In this document: piece by piece, positions 41,255 through 49,660 of the stretch
Position numbering within the stretch: the stretch's first letter is position 1
How the letters are laid out: each line of letters opens with the position of its first letter
Notes under the pieces: generated by a model
What the model saw: the letters and a program-made list of their open reading frames with translations, nothing else
What the model was told of the DNA's origin: nothing
Database searches by the model: none
Assembly: GCF_947503795.1 (NCBI RefSeq)
Contig: NZ_CANNEZ010000002.1
Location: 62,001-126,000, forward strand
Direction: 5' to 3'
Source: an uncultured Jannaschia sp.
GTDB lineage: Bacteria > Pseudomonadota > Alphaproteobacteria > Rhodobacterales > Rhodobacteraceae
DNA: 64,000 nucleotides
Position numbers and translations under genes: made by a program

Positions 41255-41716
41255 GTGCGTAAGGAACGCGAACAGATCGCGGCGATGCCGTTGCGGTGGA
41301 ACGACGACCGGGTCGAGGTGCTGATGATCACCTCGCGTGACACGGGGCGTTGGATCGTGCCGAAGGGCTGGACCATGAAGGGCATCAAGCCCTGGGCCGC
41401 CGCCGGTATCGAGGCGCTGGAGGAAGCCGGCGCCAAGGGCCATATCGGCCGCGAGATCTTCGGGACGTACCATTATCGCAAGCGGTTGGACGACGGCAGC
41501 ACCCAGCGTTGCCGCGTCCGGGTCTATCCGATGATCGTCGACGACCTGAAGAAATCCTGGAAGGAAGAGGACGAGCGCAGGCGCAAGTGGTTCGGCCTCG
41601 AAGCCGCCGCCGACCTGGTGGACGAGCCCGAGCTGGCCGACATGCTGCGCCAGTTGCACGTCAAACCCAAGAAGCACCCGGTGGCGGGCCCGCTCCTGAA
41701 GCGCGCGGCCTCCTGA
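41255..41716 (+). CDS. NUDIX hydrolase (diphosphoinositol-polyphosphatase-like)
   Basis: A 153-residue NUDIX protein. The Nudix box is present in relaxed form: GWTMKGIKPWAAAGIEALEEAGAKG, with EALEEAG carrying the metal-binding glutamates. Upstream VLMITSRDTGRWIVPKGW is typical of DIPP/ADP-ribose type enzymes. It hydrolyses nucleoside-diphosphate-linked substrates. I chose the GTG at 41255, preceded by GGGGACGA; an upstream TTG at 41225 would add ten residues. A bidirectional hairpin follows. Confidence 0.82.
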   Translation: MRKEREQIAAMPLRWNDDRVEVLMITSRDTGRWIVPKGWTMKGIKPWAAAGIEALEEAGAKGHIGREIFGTYHYRKRLDDGSTQRCRVRVYPMIVDDLKKSWKEEDERRRKWFGLEAAADLVDEPELADMLRQLHVKPKKHPVAGPLLKRAAS

Positions 41717-41750
41717 GGGATCACGCGAACGCGTTGGTGCGAACGAGAAA

Positions 41751-41772
41751 AGGCCGGACCAACGGTCCGACC
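41751..41772. terminator. Bidirectional hairpin terminator
   Basis: GGCCGGACC-AAC-GGTCCGACC is a hairpin flanked by AAAA on the left, which gives a T tract on the minus strand. It separates the convergent NUDIX gene and the 48-residue protein gene. Confidence 0.8.
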
Positions 41773-41818
41773 TTCGGGTCGATCTGATACTCTCGAACGA
41801 AACCTCGGATCCGGGCGA

Positions 41819-41965
41819 TCAGCCCCGGTGAGGACCCCGGCGCGGGTCGTTGCGGACGGGGATCGGAATGGCGTCGGGCTGCGGCGCCAATGCACCCAGA
41901 ACTTCGGACAGCTTGTCCTTCAGGGTGTCTGCCAACTTGCCGATGGTCCCGCGGGAATCCGCCAT
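41819..41965 (-). CDS. 48-residue small protein of unknown function
   Basis: A small open frame with a strong ribosome binding site: AAGGAGG sits 5 bases before the ATG. The protein reads MADSRGTIGKLADTLKDKLS, then EVLGALAPQPDAIPIPVRND and a basic end RRGPHRG. The first 27 residues suit an amphipathic helix; there is no membrane segment or signal peptide. I do not recognise the family. The good ribosome binding site, own terminator-like hairpin and codon use support a real gene. A helix that binds membrane or a protein partner is a guess. Confidence 0.68.
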   Translation of the reverse strand: MADSRGTIGKLADTLKDKLSEVLGALAPQPDAIPIPVRNDPRRGPHRG

Positions 41966-42078
41966 GGTCGCCTCCTTGCCGTGACTTGGAAGGTGGGGCG
42001 ACGCAGGGGGAGCTTCAAGCTAAAACTGCATCTTGTGCGACAATCCGCCCGAGGTGACACCGATTTGTGAACGCGGGG

Positions 42079-42885
42079 TCACCCGCCGCGGCAGCCCTCG
42101 ATCTCGACCGCGCGCCGGTCCCCGATGACGGTGATCCGCACCCGCGAGCGGTCGATCGCGACACTGCGCCCGCCGCCCACCATCAGCTCGGATGTGGCGA
42201 CCAGCGTGCCGCCCCGTCGGCTGACCTGCGCGTCCGTCACCCAGACGCCCGGATCGGGCACCTCGAAGACAACTGTCTCGGATCGGCCCACCGGCGGCAG
42301 CGCGATCTCGCCCGTGAGCGCGAGGCCGTCGCGGGTCGGGCGCAGGCGGCAGGTGGCATCCGCCGAGACGCGGCGCGGCCGGTCCGCCAGCGCCGCGGCC
42401 AGGCGGGCGTCGGGCGTGCGCCCGGCACCCAGCGTGCCCGTCACCCGCACCCGCGCGGGCAGGCAGATATCCGAACAGACCCCGAGATCGAGCACCCCGT
42501 CGAGCGTCGGCGCCGCACCGGTCGCCACAACCAGGAGCGGCAAGACGAAGTCGGAATCGTAGCCGATCGAGAGCGCACCCGCGGTGCGGAACAGCCGGGG
42601 CGTGGGCCAGGCCGGCGTCACCGAAGCCACGCCCTGCGACCGCCGCCAATCCATGCGGGGCGCGATGCCCGCGGCGCCCGCGCTTCGCCAATAGGTCTTC
42701 CAGCCGGGGGCCAGGTCGAAGCGCAGCCCCGCGACATGGGTGCCGTCCGCCTGCCGCCAGCCGGGGATCAGCTCGACCCGCAGCGCCTGCGAGACGTCGT
42801 CGAGCATCTGCGCGCGGGCGGCGGGGGCGGCGAGCGTGACGGCGGCGAGCGCGAGGATGAGAAGACGGCGAAGCATCGAACGCAT
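42079..42885 (-). CDS. DsbD N-terminal-domain-like periplasmic protein
   Basis: A 268-residue exported protein with signal peptide ending PAARA. It resembles the DsbD alpha (DsbC-type, PF11412) domain: GLRFDLAPGWKTYWRSAG, FRTAGALSIGYDSDFVLPL and LDLGVCSDICLPARV, where the Cys pair in CSDIC corresponds to a redox or structural site. No DsbD membrane or thioredoxin domain follows, so it is a stand-alone domain. Such proteins are common in alphaproteobacteria and may pass electrons in the periplasm. ATG 42885 or 42876 could be the start. Confidence 0.8.
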   Translation of the reverse strand: MRSMLRRLLILALAAVTLAAPAARAQMLDDVSQALRVELIPGWRQADGTHVAGLRFDLAPGWKTYWRSAGAAGIAPRMDWRRSQGVASVTPAWPTPRLFRTAGALSIGYDSDFVLPLLVVATGAAPTLDGVLDLGVCSDICLPARVRVTGTLGAGRTPDARLAAALADRPRRVSADATCRLRPTRDGLALTGEIALPPVGRSETVVFEVPDPGVWVTDAQVSRRGGTLVATSELMVGGGRSVAIDRSRVRITVIGDRRAVEIEGCRGG

Positions 42886-42934
42886 CTAGGCTGCCCGCCG
42901 CCGGATTGGAATTCACGGCTGCGGCATCGCGGGC

Positions 42935-43876
42935 TCAGCGCGGCGCGGCCGCCCGGCGCAGCCGGTCGAGGATCGCACGTCCGAGCCCCTGCTCGGGGAT
43001 CGGCGCGACGTCGATCCGCTCCAGCCCTCGTGCCCGCGCCATCGCATCGATCCGGTGGAGATGGTCGAAGAGATTGGCCGCCGCCTCCTCGAGATCGCCC
43101 GCGGGCGAGAGGCTCAGATCGCCCGCGACCGGGCCGAACCCCAGAAGGACCGCGTCCGGCGCGGCTTCGGTCACATCGAGCCGGACCGGGGCCGACGGCG
43201 CGTAATGCGACGCGAGCTGGCCCGGCGCCTGCACACGGCCGGGTGTGACGTCACGCGGCAGCGCATGGCCCAGCGCGGCCTCGATGGCCTCGGCCGGCAG
43301 ACCGCCTTCGCGCAGAAGCGTCGCGGGCCCGGTGCGCAGGATCGTCGATTCGAGGCCCACGGGACACGGCCCCCCGTCGAGCACCATGTCGACCCGGTCG
43401 CCCAGGCCTTCGCGCACATGCTCGGTCCGCGTGGCACTGATCCGGCCCGAGGGATTGGCCGAGGGCGCGGCCACCGGGCCGTCCACCGCATGGAGTAGCG
43501 TACGCGCCAGCTCCGCCGCGGGCACCCGGATCGCGACCGTCGGCTGGCCCGCCGTCACCAGCGGCGAGAGCCCGTGTCCGTCGCGCAGTGGCAGCACCAG
43601 CGTCAGGGGGCCGGGCCAGAACTGGTCCGCCAATGCGCGCGCCTCGGCGTCGAAGACCGCGATCCGCTCGGCGGCGGCGCGGTCGGCGACATGGACGATC
43701 AGCGGATTGAAGCTGGGCCGTCCCTTGGCCGTGAAGATCCGCGCCACGGCCCGCCCGTCGGTCGCAAGCGCGCCGAGCCCGTAGACCGTCTCGGTCGGGA
43801 ACGCGACGAGCCCGCCCTCGCGCAGGCAAGCGGCTGCGGCGGCGACGTCGTGACGTGGTGTTCGGCTTGAAGCCAT
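42935..43876 (-). CDS. tsaC: L-threonylcarbamoyladenylate synthase (Sua5/TsaC)
   Basis: A 313-residue Sua5-type enzyme making threonylcarbamoyl-AMP for the t6A37 modification of ANN-decoding tRNAs. Signature motifs: GGLVAFPTETVYGLGA, FTAKGRPSFNPLIVHV, FWPGPLTLVL and APSANPSGRISAT. The C-terminal Sua5 domain from residue about 205 is joined by a linker (SHYAPSAPVRLDV), so this is the long form rather than the single-domain TsaC. It is divergent from the acyl-CoA dehydrogenase gene. Confidence 0.93.
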   Translation of the reverse strand: MASSRTPRHDVAAAAACLREGGLVAFPTETVYGLGALATDGRAVARIFTAKGRPSFNPLIVHVADRAAAERIAVFDAEARALADQFWPGPLTLVLPLRDGHGLSPLVTAGQPTVAIRVPAAELARTLLHAVDGPVAAPSANPSGRISATRTEHVREGLGDRVDMVLDGGPCPVGLESTILRTGPATLLREGGLPAEAIEAALGHALPRDVTPGRVQAPGQLASHYAPSAPVRLDVTEAAPDAVLLGFGPVAGDLSLSPAGDLEEAAANLFDHLHRIDAMARARGLERIDVAPIPEQGLGRAILDRLRRAAAPR

Positions 43877-43959
43877 GAGGGCTGGGACCTTACGTTGCCC
43901 GCGAATACGTCACCCGACTTACGCGGCGCCCGCGCGCACCGCCAGCCAGAGGTTGCCCC

Positions 43960-45630
43960 ATGCCCTATCGCGCCCCCGTCTCCGAGCTGCGCTTCGTGCT
44001 CGACCACGTCGTCGGCTTCGACCGCGTCGCCGCCACCGACATGTTCGAGGAGGCCACGCCCGAAACCGTCGAGGCCATCCTGACCGAGGCGGGCCGCATG
44101 GCCGAGGAGGTTCTGGCGCCCCTGAACCGGCAAGGCGACCTGCATCCCGCGCATCTCGAGAACGGTGTCGTGCGCACCTCGCCGGGCTTCGCCGACGGCT
44201 TCCGTGCCATCGCCGAGGGCGGCTGGATCGGCATGTCGGCCGATCCCGAGCATGGCGGCATGGGCCTGCCCATCGCGCTGACCATGGCCGTCAACGAGAT
44301 GATCGGCTCGGCCTGTCTCGCGCTGCAACTCAACCCGCTGATGACCCAGGGCCAGATCGAGGCACTGGAAGCCCATGCCTCCGACGAGATCCGTGATCTC
44401 TACATCCCGAAGCTCATCTCGGGTGAGTGGTGCGGCACGATGAACCTGACCGAGCCGCAGGCCGGATCGGATGTCGGCGCGCTGAAGTCCAAGGCCGTGC
44501 CGAACGGCGACGGCACCTACGCGGTGTCGGGGCAGAAGATCTACATTTCCTGGGGCGACAGCGATTTCGCAGGCAATATCTGCCACCTCGTCCTCGCGCG
44601 GCTGCCTGACGGGACCGAGGGCACCAAGGGCATCAGCCTCTTCATGGTCCCCAAGCGCATTCCCGATGCCGACGGCAATCCGGGCGTGGCGAACGACCTC
44701 AAGGTCGTCTCGCTCGAGCACAAGCTGGGCCTGCACGGCTCGCCCACGGCGGTCATGCAGTATGACGGCGCGACGGGCTGGCTGGTGGGCGAGCCCCACA
44801 AGGGCATGGCCGCGATGTTCACCATGATGAACAACGCCAGGCTGGGCGTCGGCGTTCAGGGCCTCAGCGTGGCCGAGGCCGCGATGCAGCACGCTATCGG
44901 CTACGCGGTCGACCGGCGGCAGGGGAAGAACTCGGTCAAGCACGGCTCGATCCTCGAACATGCCGATGTGCGCCGCATGGTGCTGGGCATGAAGGCGGAC
45001 ATCTTCGCGGTCCGGTCGATCGCGATGGATTGCGCGGTGGCGCTGGACATGGCCAAGGCCACCGGCGATGCCGCGTGGCGCGCGCGGGGGGCGTTCCTGA
45101 CGCCCATCGCCAAGGCCTTCGGCACCGATACCGGCATCCGCGTCGCGGGCGAGGGCATCCAGATCCATGGCGGCATGGGCTTCGTCGAGGAGACGGGAGC
45201 CGCGCAATACCTGCGCGACGTGCGCGTCACTGCGATCTACGAGGGCACCAACGGCATTCAGGCGATGGACCTCGTGGGGCGCAAGCTGATGGATGGGGGC
45301 GCCGCGGCCTTCGCGATCCTCGACGAGGTGGCCGGAACGGACCATGACGGCCTGCGCGCCGCCGCGGGCGATCTGCGCGCGCTGACCGAATGGATGCTCG
45401 AACAGGACATGGAGGACCGCTTCGCCGGTGCCGTGGCCTATCTCGCCGCCTTCGCCCGCGTCCTCGGCGTGCACTACCACCTGCGCGCGGCCGCCGCCGA
45501 CCCGGAGCGCGCCGGACTGGCCCGGATCGCCGCGAACCGGATGCTGCCCGAGGCGCTGGCCGAGATGGCAAAGGCGCGGACCGGGGCCGAAGAGCTGTTC
45601 GCCATTTCCTCCGACGAGATCGCGGCCTAG
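43960..45630 (+). CDS. Acyl-CoA dehydrogenase, DmdC-like
   Basis: A 556-residue acyl-CoA dehydrogenase of the long (C-terminal extension) class. Motifs: GGWIGMSADPEHGGMGLPI, CGTMNLTEPQAGSDVGALKS (FAD binding), GQKIYISWGDSDFAGN, HKLGLHGSPTAVMQYDGA and the catalytic region RVTAIYEGTNGIQAMDLVG. The best-known roseobacter member is DmdC, which oxidises 3-methylmercaptopropionyl-CoA from DMSP; other members act on fatty acyl-CoAs. At 556 residues it is somewhat shorter than usual DmdC (about 590). No other DMSP demethylation genes are nearby, so the substrate is open. Confidence 0.87.
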   Translation: MPYRAPVSELRFVLDHVVGFDRVAATDMFEEATPETVEAILTEAGRMAEEVLAPLNRQGDLHPAHLENGVVRTSPGFADGFRAIAEGGWIGMSADPEHGGMGLPIALTMAVNEMIGSACLALQLNPLMTQGQIEALEAHASDEIRDLYIPKLISGEWCGTMNLTEPQAGSDVGALKSKAVPNGDGTYAVSGQKIYISWGDSDFAGNICHLVLARLPDGTEGTKGISLFMVPKRIPDADGNPGVANDLKVVSLEHKLGLHGSPTAVMQYDGATGWLVGEPHKGMAAMFTMMNNARLGVGVQGLSVAEAAMQHAIGYAVDRRQGKNSVKHGSILEHADVRRMVLGMKADIFAVRSIAMDCAVALDMAKATGDAAWRARGAFLTPIAKAFGTDTGIRVAGEGIQIHGGMGFVEETGAAQYLRDVRVTAIYEGTNGIQAMDLVGRKLMDGGAAAFAILDEVAGTDHDGLRAAAGDLRALTEWMLEQDMEDRFAGAVAYLAAFARVLGVHYHLRAAAADPERAGLARIAANRMLPEALAEMAKARTGAEELFAISSDEIAA

Positions 45631-45724
45631 GTGAAGCGGTCGGCCCGCTGATGCAGGCCGACCCGCCGGGGGGCGCTGCTCCGTCGTCCATCGGGCTCGA
45701 ACCGATGGCGCCACGATGAACGAC

Positions 45725-45750
45725 CCCCGAAGTATTTCGGGCCAGAGGAA
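45725..45750 (+). repeat. Dispersed intergenic repeat core, copy upstream of the MBL gene
   Basis: CCCGAAGTATTTCGGGCCAG followed by AGGAA. The first 16 bases form a perfect 6-bp stem (CCCGAA/TTCGGG). It lies 17 bases upstream of the MBL hydrolase ATG; the AGAGGAA of the repeat is not in ribosome-binding position. Confidence 0.72.
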
Positions 45751-45765
45751 CAGGCGGGACGGGCG

Positions 45766-46818
45766 ATGAAGGACACCGAGACCCCCGACGGCTATGCCGG
45801 GCTGACCTTTCCCTGGAACGCGCCGCCCGCCGAGGGCGAGGCGATCGAGGTGGCCGAGGGCGTGCTCTGGGCGCGTTTGCCGCTGCCGATGGCACTGGAC
45901 CACGTCAACATCTACTTCCTGCGCGAGGGCGATGGCTGGGCGATGGTCGATACCGGGTTCGACACGAAGCGCACCCGCGCGATCCTCGACCGGCTGCGCA
46001 CCGGGCCACTGGGCGGACGGCCCATCACGCGGATTCTGGTGACCCATCACCATCCCGATCACGTCGGTCTGGCCGGGATGCTCCAGTCCGAAGGCGCGGA
46101 GCTTCTGATGACGCGGACCGCGTGGCTGCTCGCGCGGATGCTGATGCTCGACGAACAGGACGTGCCCCCGCCCGAGACGATCGAATATTGCCGCCGCTGG
46201 GGCATGGCGCATGACATGCTGGCCCGGCGCGCGACCGAGCGGCCCTTCAACTTCGCCGATATCTGCGCGCCGCTGCCGCTGGGCGTGACCCGCATCGCCG
46301 AGGGCGACGGGCTGACGTTCGGCGGGCGGCGGTGGGACGTGGCCCGAGGCGACGGGCATGCGCCGGACCACGCGGTGCTTTTCGAGGCGGAGGGTGACCT
46401 CGTGATCGGGGGCGACCAGCTCCTGCCGGGGATCTCGCCCAACCTGGGGCTGTATCCGACCGAGACGAATGCCGACCCCGTCGGCGACTGGCTCGAGGCC
46501 TGCGACCGGCTGACGCCGCTGGCGCGCCCGGATCAGCTCGTGCTGCCGGGGCACAAGACACCCTATCGCGGCCTGCCGACGCGGCTTGCCTCGCTCCGCC
46601 AGAATCATGTCGCGGCGCTCGACCGGCTGCACGCGCATCTGGGGACGCCGCGCACGGGCGGCGAATGCTTCACACCCCTCTTCAAGCGGAAGATCGACGA
46701 CGCGACCTATGGGCTCGCCTTCTTCGAGGCCATCGCCCATCTGCGCCACCTTCACATCACCGGCCGCGCCATCCGCGAAACGCGGGACGACGGCGTCTGG
46801 ACGTTCCGCGCCGCGTGA
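45766..46818 (+). CDS. MBL-fold metallo-hydrolase
   Basis: A 350-residue metallo-beta-lactamase-fold hydrolase with a complete metal site: VTHHHPDHVGLAGML (HxHxDH), DGHAPDHAVLFEAEGD (His) and IGGDQLLPG (Asp). A C-terminal winged-helix-like extension (RHLHITGRAIRETRDDGVW) is typical of the glyoxalase II-like group with a LACTB2-type tail. The substrate may be a thioester; its location after an acyl-CoA dehydrogenase fits, but the two are separate units. Unlike the MBL protein at 11877-12827, all ligands are present. Confidence 0.87.
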   Translation: MKDTETPDGYAGLTFPWNAPPAEGEAIEVAEGVLWARLPLPMALDHVNIYFLREGDGWAMVDTGFDTKRTRAILDRLRTGPLGGRPITRILVTHHHPDHVGLAGMLQSEGAELLMTRTAWLLARMLMLDEQDVPPPETIEYCRRWGMAHDMLARRATERPFNFADICAPLPLGVTRIAEGDGLTFGGRRWDVARGDGHAPDHAVLFEAEGDLVIGGDQLLPGISPNLGLYPTETNADPVGDWLEACDRLTPLARPDQLVLPGHKTPYRGLPTRLASLRQNHVAALDRLHAHLGTPRTGGECFTPLFKRKIDDATYGLAFFEAIAHLRHLHITGRAIRETRDDGVWTFRAA

Positions 46819-46869
46819 CGTGATCGCCCGGTGCTTGACCCGCGCGACGTGTCGGCCAAGGTTCGACCC

Positions 46870-47364
46870 ATGACGGATGCCCCCGACATCGCCACCTCGG
46901 CCGAGGCCATGGAGGCCGCCGCGCTGCCGCGCTGCGCCGAGCTCCATGCCGACGGCACGGACCACGCCCCCGCCATGCCCGAGGCGGTCGCGCGCGGCGC
47001 CAAGGCCCGCAGTCCCGCCGAATGGGCCTATCAGCGCGTGATCCTCTACCTGAAGGCCTTCGAGGAGGACCTGGACGACGACCACGAGGCCGCGATGGGC
47101 TTCACGGGCGGCGCGACGGGCATCCTGCGCATCCAGGGCATCGGGTTCCACGCGCCGGATCTGCTGACCTTCTCGGGCCTCGACGAACATGGCCATCGCT
47201 GCCAGCTGATCCAGCACGTGAGCCAGACCGGCGTGCTGCTCCGGGCCGTCCCGAAGCCCCGCGACCGGCCCAAACCCAAACGCATCGGCTTCCGGCTCGC
47301 CCGCGCGCTCGAGACCGACGAGACGCCGCCAACACCCCGTGACACCGAACCCGCGACGGGATAG
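46870..47364 (+). CDS. DUF6173-family protein
   Basis: A 164-residue protein whose core (SPAEWAYQRVILYLKAFEED, DDDHEAAMGFTGGATGILRI, LIQHVSQTGVLLRAVPKP) matches what I know as DUF6173, frequent in Rhodobacteraceae. The core is preceded by an acidic stretch and followed by a charged tail. No signal peptide or membrane segment. The function is unknown; AMGF and HVS motifs suggest a small beta-rich ligand-binding domain. It is followed by the aa3 oxidase subunit IV gene, 41 bases on. Confidence 0.75.
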   Translation: MTDAPDIATSAEAMEAAALPRCAELHADGTDHAPAMPEAVARGAKARSPAEWAYQRVILYLKAFEEDLDDDHEAAMGFTGGATGILRIQGIGFHAPDLLTFSGLDEHGHRCQLIQHVSQTGVLLRAVPKPRDRPKPKRIGFRLARALETDETPPTPRDTEPATG

Positions 47365-47405
47365 GACCGCACCCGACAGACCAGACGACACCGGAGCGAG
47401 ACCGT

Positions 47406-47543
47406 ATGGCCGACGACCACAAACAGGGCGAGATGGATATCACCGAGCAGGAGAAGACCTTCGCCGGCTTCATGACGTTCACGAAATGGACCGTGATCGC
47501 GATCATCGTGATCCTGATCCTGCTGGCGATCTTCCGGACCTGA
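47406..47543 (+). CDS. aa3-type cytochrome c oxidase subunit IV
   Basis: A 45-residue single-helix protein: MADDHKQGEMDITEQEKTF then AGFMTFTKWTVIAIIVILIL, ending LAIFRT. The pattern (acidic N-terminus, Gln-Glu-x-T-F, one membrane helix) is that of bacterial aa3-type oxidase subunit IV (PF07835), a peripheral helix of the oxidase complex whose loss is tolerated in Paracoccus. It is encoded apart from the main oxidase genes, as usual in this family. The stop overlaps the region just before the next gene by a few bases (spacing 5). Confidence 0.88.
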   Translation: MADDHKQGEMDITEQEKTFAGFMTFTKWTVIAIIVILILLAIFRT

Positions 47544-47548
47544 CCGTG

Positions 47549-48172
47549 ATGCTGCGCGCCTGCCTGACCGCCCTGATGCTGCCGCTGCTGGCGGCCTGCG
47601 GGGCCGATAACATCTACGCCCCGCTCGAGGAGGTCGCCGCCCGCGCCTATGTCGAGCCTGGCCCGGCCAAGCTGACCCTGCTGACGGCGATAAACAACCG
47701 CTCGGGCTCGGGCGGGCATTCGGCGCTGATGGTGTCGGGCAGCCAGCGGGTGATCTTCGATCCCGCGGGCACGTGGTGGCATCCCACGGCCCCCGAGCGG
47801 GGCGACGTGAAGTTCGGCGTGACGCCCGCGATCTACGACATCTATCTCGATTACCACGCCCGTCCCGAATACCACATGGTCATGCAGGAGATCACCGTCT
47901 CGCCCGAAATGGCCGAGCGCGCGCTCCAGATCGTGCAGGCCCACGGGCCCGCCTCCAAGGCCACCTGCGGCCAGTCGGTGTCGGGGATCCTGCGCGAGCT
48001 GGGGTTCAGCCAGGTCCGGCAGAGCTGGTATCCCGACCGCATCATGGACGATTTTGCGAAGGTGCCCGGCGTGACCGAGCGCAAGCTCTTCGACGACACC
48101 GACGATCCCCATTCGCCCGGCCGTCCTCCGGTGACCTTCGACGCGGACGGCAACGTCATCCAGGCGGGCTGA
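47549..48172 (+). CDS. Lipoprotein, possible permuted papain-fold enzyme
   Basis: A 207-residue lipoprotein: signal MLRACLTALMLPLLAAC with lipobox LAAC (Cys17). The body contains NRSGSGGHSALMVSGSQRV followed by a later cysteine motif, SKATCGQSVSGILREL. A histidine in GHSAL before a cysteine in TCGQS matches the order of circularly permuted NlpC/P60-like proteins (YiiX, LRAT). If right, it could be a peptidase, amidase or acyltransferase at the outer membrane. The protein is conserved in my memory of Rhodobacteraceae next to aa3 subunit IV but has no known role. GTG 47546 is an alternative start. Confidence 0.62.
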   Translation: MLRACLTALMLPLLAACGADNIYAPLEEVAARAYVEPGPAKLTLLTAINNRSGSGGHSALMVSGSQRVIFDPAGTWWHPTAPERGDVKFGVTPAIYDIYLDYHARPEYHMVMQEITVSPEMAERALQIVQAHGPASKATCGQSVSGILRELGFSQVRQSWYPDRIMDDFAKVPGVTERKLFDDTDDPHSPGRPPVTFDADGNVIQAG

Positions 48173-48253
48173 CGCGCGGGGACCGCGACCGCGGGGGTTG
48201 ACGCGCACGGCCCTCGCGTCACCCTGCCCGGAGATCCCCGCCCGGAGCCCCCG

Positions 48254-49660
48254 ATGTCCCAAAGCCTGCCGCTTCCCTGCACCGCCGCAGCCGACGGGCC
48301 CGCGCGGTCGGTCCCCTCGGGCACCGGCACGCTGGTTGCCACGACGATCGGCTCGTCGCTGGCCTTCGTCCTTGGCTCCATCGTCAACGTCGCGCTGCCG
48401 CAGATGCAGGCCGCCTTCGACGCGGGCGCGACCGGCGCGCAGTGGATCGTCAACGCCTACCTGCTGCCGCTGGGCGCGCTGGTCCTGATCGGCGGCGCGC
48501 TGGGCGACCATTACGGGCGCCGCCGCGTCTTCCAGATCGGGCTGGTGATCTTCACCGCCTCCTGCGCGCTGGCGGCGGTGGCCTGGTCCTTTCCGGTCTT
48601 TCTCGCGGCCCGCGCGCTCGAAGGCGTGGGCGCGGCCCTGATCGCACCGACGTCGCTCGCCATCATCGCCGACGCCTTTACCGGCCCGGCCCGTGGCCGC
48701 GCGGTCGGCACATGGGCGGGCGCGGGGGCGGCGGCGGGGGCGCTGGCCCCGGTCGCGGGGGGCTGGATCGTCGACGCCGCCGGCTGGCGTTGGGCCTTCG
48801 TCGCGGTGATCCCCTTCGCGGCGATCGCCTTCGTGGTCGCGGCGCGCACCATCCGCGAAAGCCTCGCCGAGACCGACGACCGCGCGCCCCTGGACCTCGC
48901 GGGGGCGGCACTGGTCGGGACCGGGCTCCTGGCGCTGATCTGGGGTCTCGTGGCCCTGCCCGACCGAGGCGCGACCGGTGCGGTGTTGGCCGCACTCGGC
49001 GGGGGCGCGGCGCTGCTGGCGGCCTTCGTCGCGGTCGAGGCCCGGAAGGGCGACCGCGCCATGACGCCGCTCCGCCTCTTTCGCGATGTCTCCTTTTCGG
49101 GGCTGACGGGCTTCACCTTCCTGCTCTACGCGGCGCTGGGCGGGCTGATGCTGCTCCTGCCCTATGTCCTCATCAGCGATCAGGGCTACAGCGCCACGCA
49201 GGCTGGCCTCGCGCTCCTGCCCTTCCCGCTGATCCTCGGTGTTCTGTCGCGCTTCACCGGCGGCACGCTGGCGGACCGCTACGGCGCCCGGCTCCTGCTG
49301 ACGGTGGGCGCGACACTCGTTGCGGCCGGTTTCGCGTGGTTCGGCTTCGTCCCCGCGGAGGACGTCTCCTACACGGCCCATATCCTGCCGCCGCTTGTCG
49401 TCCTGGCGCTGGGCATGTCGCTCTCGGTGGCGCCGCTCACCAGCGCGGTGCTCTCGTCGGCGGGGGACCGCTACGCGGGCGTGGCCTCGGGGATCAACAA
49501 CGCGATCAGCCGGATCGGCGGGCTGGTGGCGACCGCCCTCCTGGGATTGGTGCTCCTCGGGGGCGACCTCATGGCGGGCTTCGCGCTGGCCGCGTGGACC
49601 GGGGCGGCGCTGGCGCTCGGATCCGCCGCGGTCGCCTGGCTTACCGTTCGTCCCGCGTAA
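48254..49660 (+). CDS. MFS drug/multidrug exporter (DHA2 type)
   Basis: A 468-residue major facilitator with about 14 hydrophobic helices. Motif A is GGALGDHYGRRRVFQIG; the antiporter motif C region is AGAAAGALAPVAGGWIVD; TMH1 has IVNVALPQMQAAF and QWIVNAYLL, the EmrB/QacA pattern. It probably exports toxic compounds with proton uptake. The gene overlaps the 3' end of the convergent HAD gene by 20 bases (49641-49660). No regulator gene is nearby. Confidence 0.88.
   Translation: MSQSLPLPCTAAADGPARSVPSGTGTLVATTIGSSLAFVLGSIVNVALPQMQAAFDAGATGAQWIVNAYLLPLGALVLIGGALGDHYGRRRVFQIGLVIFTASCALAAVAWSFPVFLAARALEGVGAALIAPTSLAIIADAFTGPARGRAVGTWAGAGAAAGALAPVAGGWIVDAAGWRWAFVAVIPFAAIAFVVAARTIRESLAETDDRAPLDLAGAALVGTGLLALIWGLVALPDRGATGAVLAALGGGAALLAAFVAVEARKGDRAMTPLRLFRDVSFSGLTGFTFLLYAALGGLMLLLPYVLISDQGYSATQAGLALLPFPLILGVLSRFTGGTLADRYGARLLLTVGATLVAAGFAWFGFVPAEDVSYTAHILPPLVVLALGMSLSVAPLTSAVLSSAGDRYAGVASGINNAISRIGGLVATALLGLVLLGGDLMAGFALAAWTGAALALGSAAVAWLTVRPA

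Noticed and set aside
38159-41677. Very long minus-strand open frame opposite the molybdenum hydroxylase, HAD and NUDIX genes
   Set aside because: Its translation is low-complexity, rich in Arg, Gly and Ala with no domain, and it mirrors the codon pattern of real plus-strand genes with clear motifs.
43699-47391. Minus-strand open frame of about 1230 codons
   Set aside because: It lies antisense to the acyl-CoA dehydrogenase, MBL and DUF6173 genes. GC-rich third positions remove stop codons on the opposite strand; no recognisable protein.
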